From the NCBI GenBank assembly GCA_036568625.1, contig DATCSF010000134.1, forward strand, positions 1 to 8,652: a DNA stretch of 8,652 nucleotides. The letters are read 5' to 3'. A program made the translations under genes and the position numbers. The first letter of the stretch is position 1, and each line of letters opens with the position of its first letter. Below are positions 7,283 through 8,652 of this stretch, in pieces. The notes below the pieces were generated by a model. It was not told the origin of the DNA. It saw nothing but the letters and a program-made list of their open reading frames with translations, and searched no databases. Source of the DNA: 66-474 sp036568625 (GTDB lineage: Bacteria > Pseudomonadota > Gammaproteobacteria > Xanthomonadales > Rhodanobacteraceae).

Positions 7283-7356
7283 GCGCTGGTGCCGATGAGT
7301 TCATGGTATCGGACTTGCATGTTGCATATTTTGCGGTCCGTCGGAAGAGCCTCATC

Positions 7357-7363
7357 AGGGGAG
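7357..7363 (+). promoter_or_regulatory. Ribosome binding site that fixes the start of the exported protein
   Basis: AGGGGAG lies 6 nt upstream of the ATG at 7370. It selects this ATG over the earlier in-frame ATG at 7274, which lies inside the GTAG repeat and has no ribosome binding site. CATATT at 7325-7330 is a possible -10 box, but no good -35 box precedes it. Confidence 0.7.
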
Positions 7364-7369
7364 CAGCTT

Positions 7370-8317
7370 ATGAAACCTTTTATGGCTGTTTATATCATCG
7401 TAGTCGGGACTTTATTGGCGATACCAAGGGGTTCAGCCGCCATCGGAGGCGCTCAGCAAGCGCTAAGTCCGTTCAATCAGCTCAGTGCTGCTCCACCAGC
7501 GAAAGCTAAAGATACACGCAAGGCGCCGATGTCAGACTGGGTGGCGAACGCAAAATGGCGCCACGTAGTGAATATCGAGATTCGCGCTATCCCAACCGGT
7601 GCAACGGTTGCGAATGAAACCGGCTCCCACGCCATGCCAGCATCCGTCACGTACAACGTGGACACCACTGATGGGCAGTGCGTCGTTACTCCTCCGGTCA
7701 TTGTGACGTGGCTTCAACAGGTTCGAAGAGTCGTGCGCTTCCGCGTATGCCCGAAGGACACCACAACGAGCTATTTGTATACGTTTATCCCTCCCAGAGT
7801 TCTTGATGCCACACCGGCTGTTTCATCGGAGACAGTTTCTCCGGAGTTGGTTACCTCGGCCGATTTCGAAGCGAAGGTGGAAGCGCAAGATATCGCCGCA
7901 CGGCAGCAAATAAGGCAAAACATGACGTCGCGGGAAGCAATTGCTGCGCGCGCGGCGCGTGAACAGTCGATGCGCGATCTACAACAGCGGATCGGTGCGA
8001 CAAAAGCGCGAATCAGTGCTATCGATGCCGAACTAGCGGCCCCACAAACACCGGCGTACTCGGCCATTCCTACTTTCCAAGTACCGTACGCGGCCCCACG
8101 CGCCCCTCAGGCTGCTCCGTACCAGTACTCCGAAAATGCGGCGCCCATGCAGTTTACATGCACTACTCAGGACGGACCTTTTAGCACCCTTGCCACAAGC
8201 TGCAGCTCACCTGCAAGCCAAGCTCCTTCCTTGAATACCGCGCCCGCGCATGTGAACTGCACCACTAAGAAGGGACCATTCAATACTGTAGTCACAGGCT
8301 GCGAGGGAGGCCGTTGA
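7370..8317 (+). CDS. Unrecognised exported protein with a coiled-coil-like segment and two Cys-bounded C-terminal repeats
   Basis: I do not recognise this 315-residue protein. Residues 1-23 form a signal peptide: Lys2, hydrophobic core VYIIVVGTLLAI, cleavage near GSA/A; it should be periplasmic or secreted. Residues 55-145 look like a small beta-rich domain with Cys104 and Cys127, which could form a disulfide (TDGQC, RVCPKD). Residues about 165-222 are Ala/Arg/Glu/Gln-rich and probably helical, perhaps coiled coil. A Pro/Ala/Tyr/Gln-rich stretch (223-258) links to two repeats, C264-TTQDGPFSTLATS-C278 and C297-TTKKGPFNTVVTG-C311, identical at 9 of 15 positions with Cys exactly 14 apart in each. 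Base use differs from hrpA: two 60-base stretches counted by hand (7381-7440, 7681-7740) are about 48% and 55% G+C, against about 70% for one in hrpA (6061-6120). With repeats on both sides this hints at acquired or fast-evolving DNA. No neighbour suggests a role. Gene confidence is high because of the ribosome binding site, signal peptide and ordered domains; function is unknown. Confidence 0.82.
   Translation: MKPFMAVYIIVVGTLLAIPRGSAAIGGAQQALSPFNQLSAAPPAKAKDTRKAPMSDWVANAKWRHVVNIEIRAIPTGATVANETGSHAMPASVTYNVDTTDGQCVVTPPVIVTWLQQVRRVVRFRVCPKDTTTSYLYTFIPPRVLDATPAVSSETVSPELVTSADFEAKVEAQDIAARQQIRQNMTSREAIAARAAREQSMRDLQQRIGATKARISAIDAELAAPQTPAYSAIPTFQVPYAAPRAPQAAPYQYSENAAPMQFTCTTQDGPFSTLATSCSSPASQAPSLNTAPAHVNCTTKKGPFNTVVTGCEGGR
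8159..8302 (+). repeat. Two tandem Cys-bounded coding repeats (CTTxxGPFxTxxTxC)
   Basis: Codons 264-278 (8159-8203) and 297-311 (8258-8302) encode two copies of a 15-residue unit with shared Cys-Thr-Thr, Gly-Pro-Phe, two Thr and the closing Cys. They are separated by an 18-residue Ser/Ala/Pro-rich spacer. The DNA copies have diverged, so this is an old internal duplication kept at protein level. Each unit may form a small disulfide-closed loop. Confidence 0.7.
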
Positions 8318-8357
8318 AGACGACGCTCCAGGCCTGCTTGAGAGGTCCCAAAAGCTC

Positions 8358-8421
8358 GTAGGGCGGAGGAACGCAGTGAATCCCGCTGGCTTGCACTGCG
8401 GCGGGTTGTCACCCGCCCTAC
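8358..8421. repeat. GTAG-bounded dimeric palindromic repeat (SMAG/BIME-like)
   Basis: GTAGGGCGG (8358-8366) and its exact reverse complement CCGCCCTAC (8413-8421) bound the element. Inside, CGCAGTG (8372-8378) pairs with CACTGCG (8394-8400), and GCGGGT (8401-8406) can form a local hairpin with ACCCGC (8411-8416). Two GTAG monomers facing each other would give this architecture, matching the pair at 7225-7282. It starts 40 nt after the stop codon of the exported-protein gene and may act as its 3' end structure. Confidence 0.8.
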
Positions 8422-8437
8422 AGAAGAGATGGTGATG

Positions 8438-8471
8438 ACCGCCGTGCTTCGCGGTGCTCAGCCCACCTTAC
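8438..8471 (-). repeat. Diverged GTAG-family repeat with GTAA end
   Basis: On the minus strand this reads GTAAGGTGGGCTGAGC followed by a segment containing GCGAAGCA. It has the same order as the copy at 7225 (GTAGGTTGGGCTGAGC, then GCGAAGC). The 3' half has changed, so the long stem is weakened, although GGTG can pair with CACC at 8431-8434. A decayed or variant copy of the same family. Confidence 0.55.
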
Positions 8472-8544
8472 AATGCGCGAGCGCAGGAGATCCGCGCGCA
8501 TTGAATGGATGCGGAGTCGATACCCGGGTTGACCGAATAAAGTC

Positions 8545-8590
8545 GCTGGGTTCCGGGTTCTGCGCTTCGCGCAGCCCCGGAATGACGACA
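8545..8590 (+). repeat. Half-element of the CGTCATTCC repeat family, strong hairpin
   Basis: TTCCGGG (8551-8557) pairs with CCCGGAA (8576-8582) and CTGCGC (8560-8565) with GCGCAG (8569-8574), giving a 13-bp stem broken by a small asymmetric internal loop, with loop TTC. It is followed by TGACGACA. The right end, CCGGAATGACGA, is identical to the right end of the 161-bp element inside hrpA, so both belong to one family. There is no T-run, so it is not a canonical terminator. Confidence 0.65.
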
Positions 8591-8652
8591 TGGTGGAGTC
8601 CATTGCATGGGATGGCGAGCGCGGACCTTCACCCGGCGCTACGCGCGTTCGC

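Larger units (their letters stand above)
8318..8652. other. Gene-free stretch made largely of short repeats
   Basis: About 335 bp with no supportable gene. It holds a GTAG-bounded dimer (8358-8421), a GTAA-ended relative in reverse orientation (8438-8471) and a CGTCATTCC-family half-element (8545-8590). Between and after these (8472-8544, 8591-8652) I see nothing definite. On the minus strand GTAGCGCCGGGTG begins at 8642 and might start another GTAG element, but too little is visible. The 61-codon minus-strand frame at 8418-8603 is translated repeat sequence. Confidence 0.7.

Noticed and set aside
7274..7369. Earlier ATG at 7274 for the exported protein
   Set aside because: It lies inside the GTAG repeat, lacks a ribosome binding site, and would bury the signal peptide; the ATG at 7370 has AGGGGAG at 6 nt.
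8418..8603. 61-codon minus-strand frame in the terminal gene-free stretch
   Set aside because: It consists of translated repeat units (RRTRNPATL, WAEHREARR) with no coding evidence; the same kind of peptide appears wherever these repeats are translated.

Overview
This is a G+C-rich gammaproteobacterial chromosome segment. The protein sequences and the repeats (GTAG-bounded hairpins of the SMAG/REP kind and CGTCATTCC-ended elements) suggest Xanthomonadales, perhaps Rhodanobacteraceae. That placement is inference from memory, not from a search.

Layout. (1) 1-707, minus: the 5' two-thirds of an aldo/keto reductase very close to E. coli YdbC/PdxI (pyridoxal reductase), cut by the window edge. 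(2) 733-765: a hairpin terminator separating it from the gene upstream. (3) 796-2913, minus: a complete M13 (neprilysin/PepO-type) zinc metallopeptidase with a probable lipoprotein signal and all catalytic residues. (4) 2914-3091: a short divergent intergenic region. (5) 3092-7204, plus: hrpA, a DEAH-box RNA helicase. (6) 7225-7282: a GTAG-bounded repeat pair. (7) 7370-8317, plus: an unrecognised exported protein with a coiled-coil-like segment and two C-terminal Cys-bounded repeats, less G+C-rich than its neighbours. (8) 8318-8652: no gene, but three further repeat elements.

The most notable observation is in hrpA. Two palindromic repeat sequences of the kind normally found between genes sit in frame inside it, at 3916-3961 and 4991-5151. 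They add roughly 16 and 58 residues relative to E. coli HrpA as I remember it. Both fall between conserved domains and every helicase motif is intact, so the protein appears to tolerate translated repeat DNA, as described for Rickettsia palindromic elements. The 161-bp element has perfect 10-bp terminal inverted repeats and looks like one repeat inserted into another; its right end resembles the free element at 8545-8590.

The genes are functionally unrelated housekeeping or accessory functions (vitamin B6 salvage, envelope proteolysis, RNA and ribosome quality control, one unknown exported protein). I see no defence system, CRISPR array, transposase, tRNA or rRNA.
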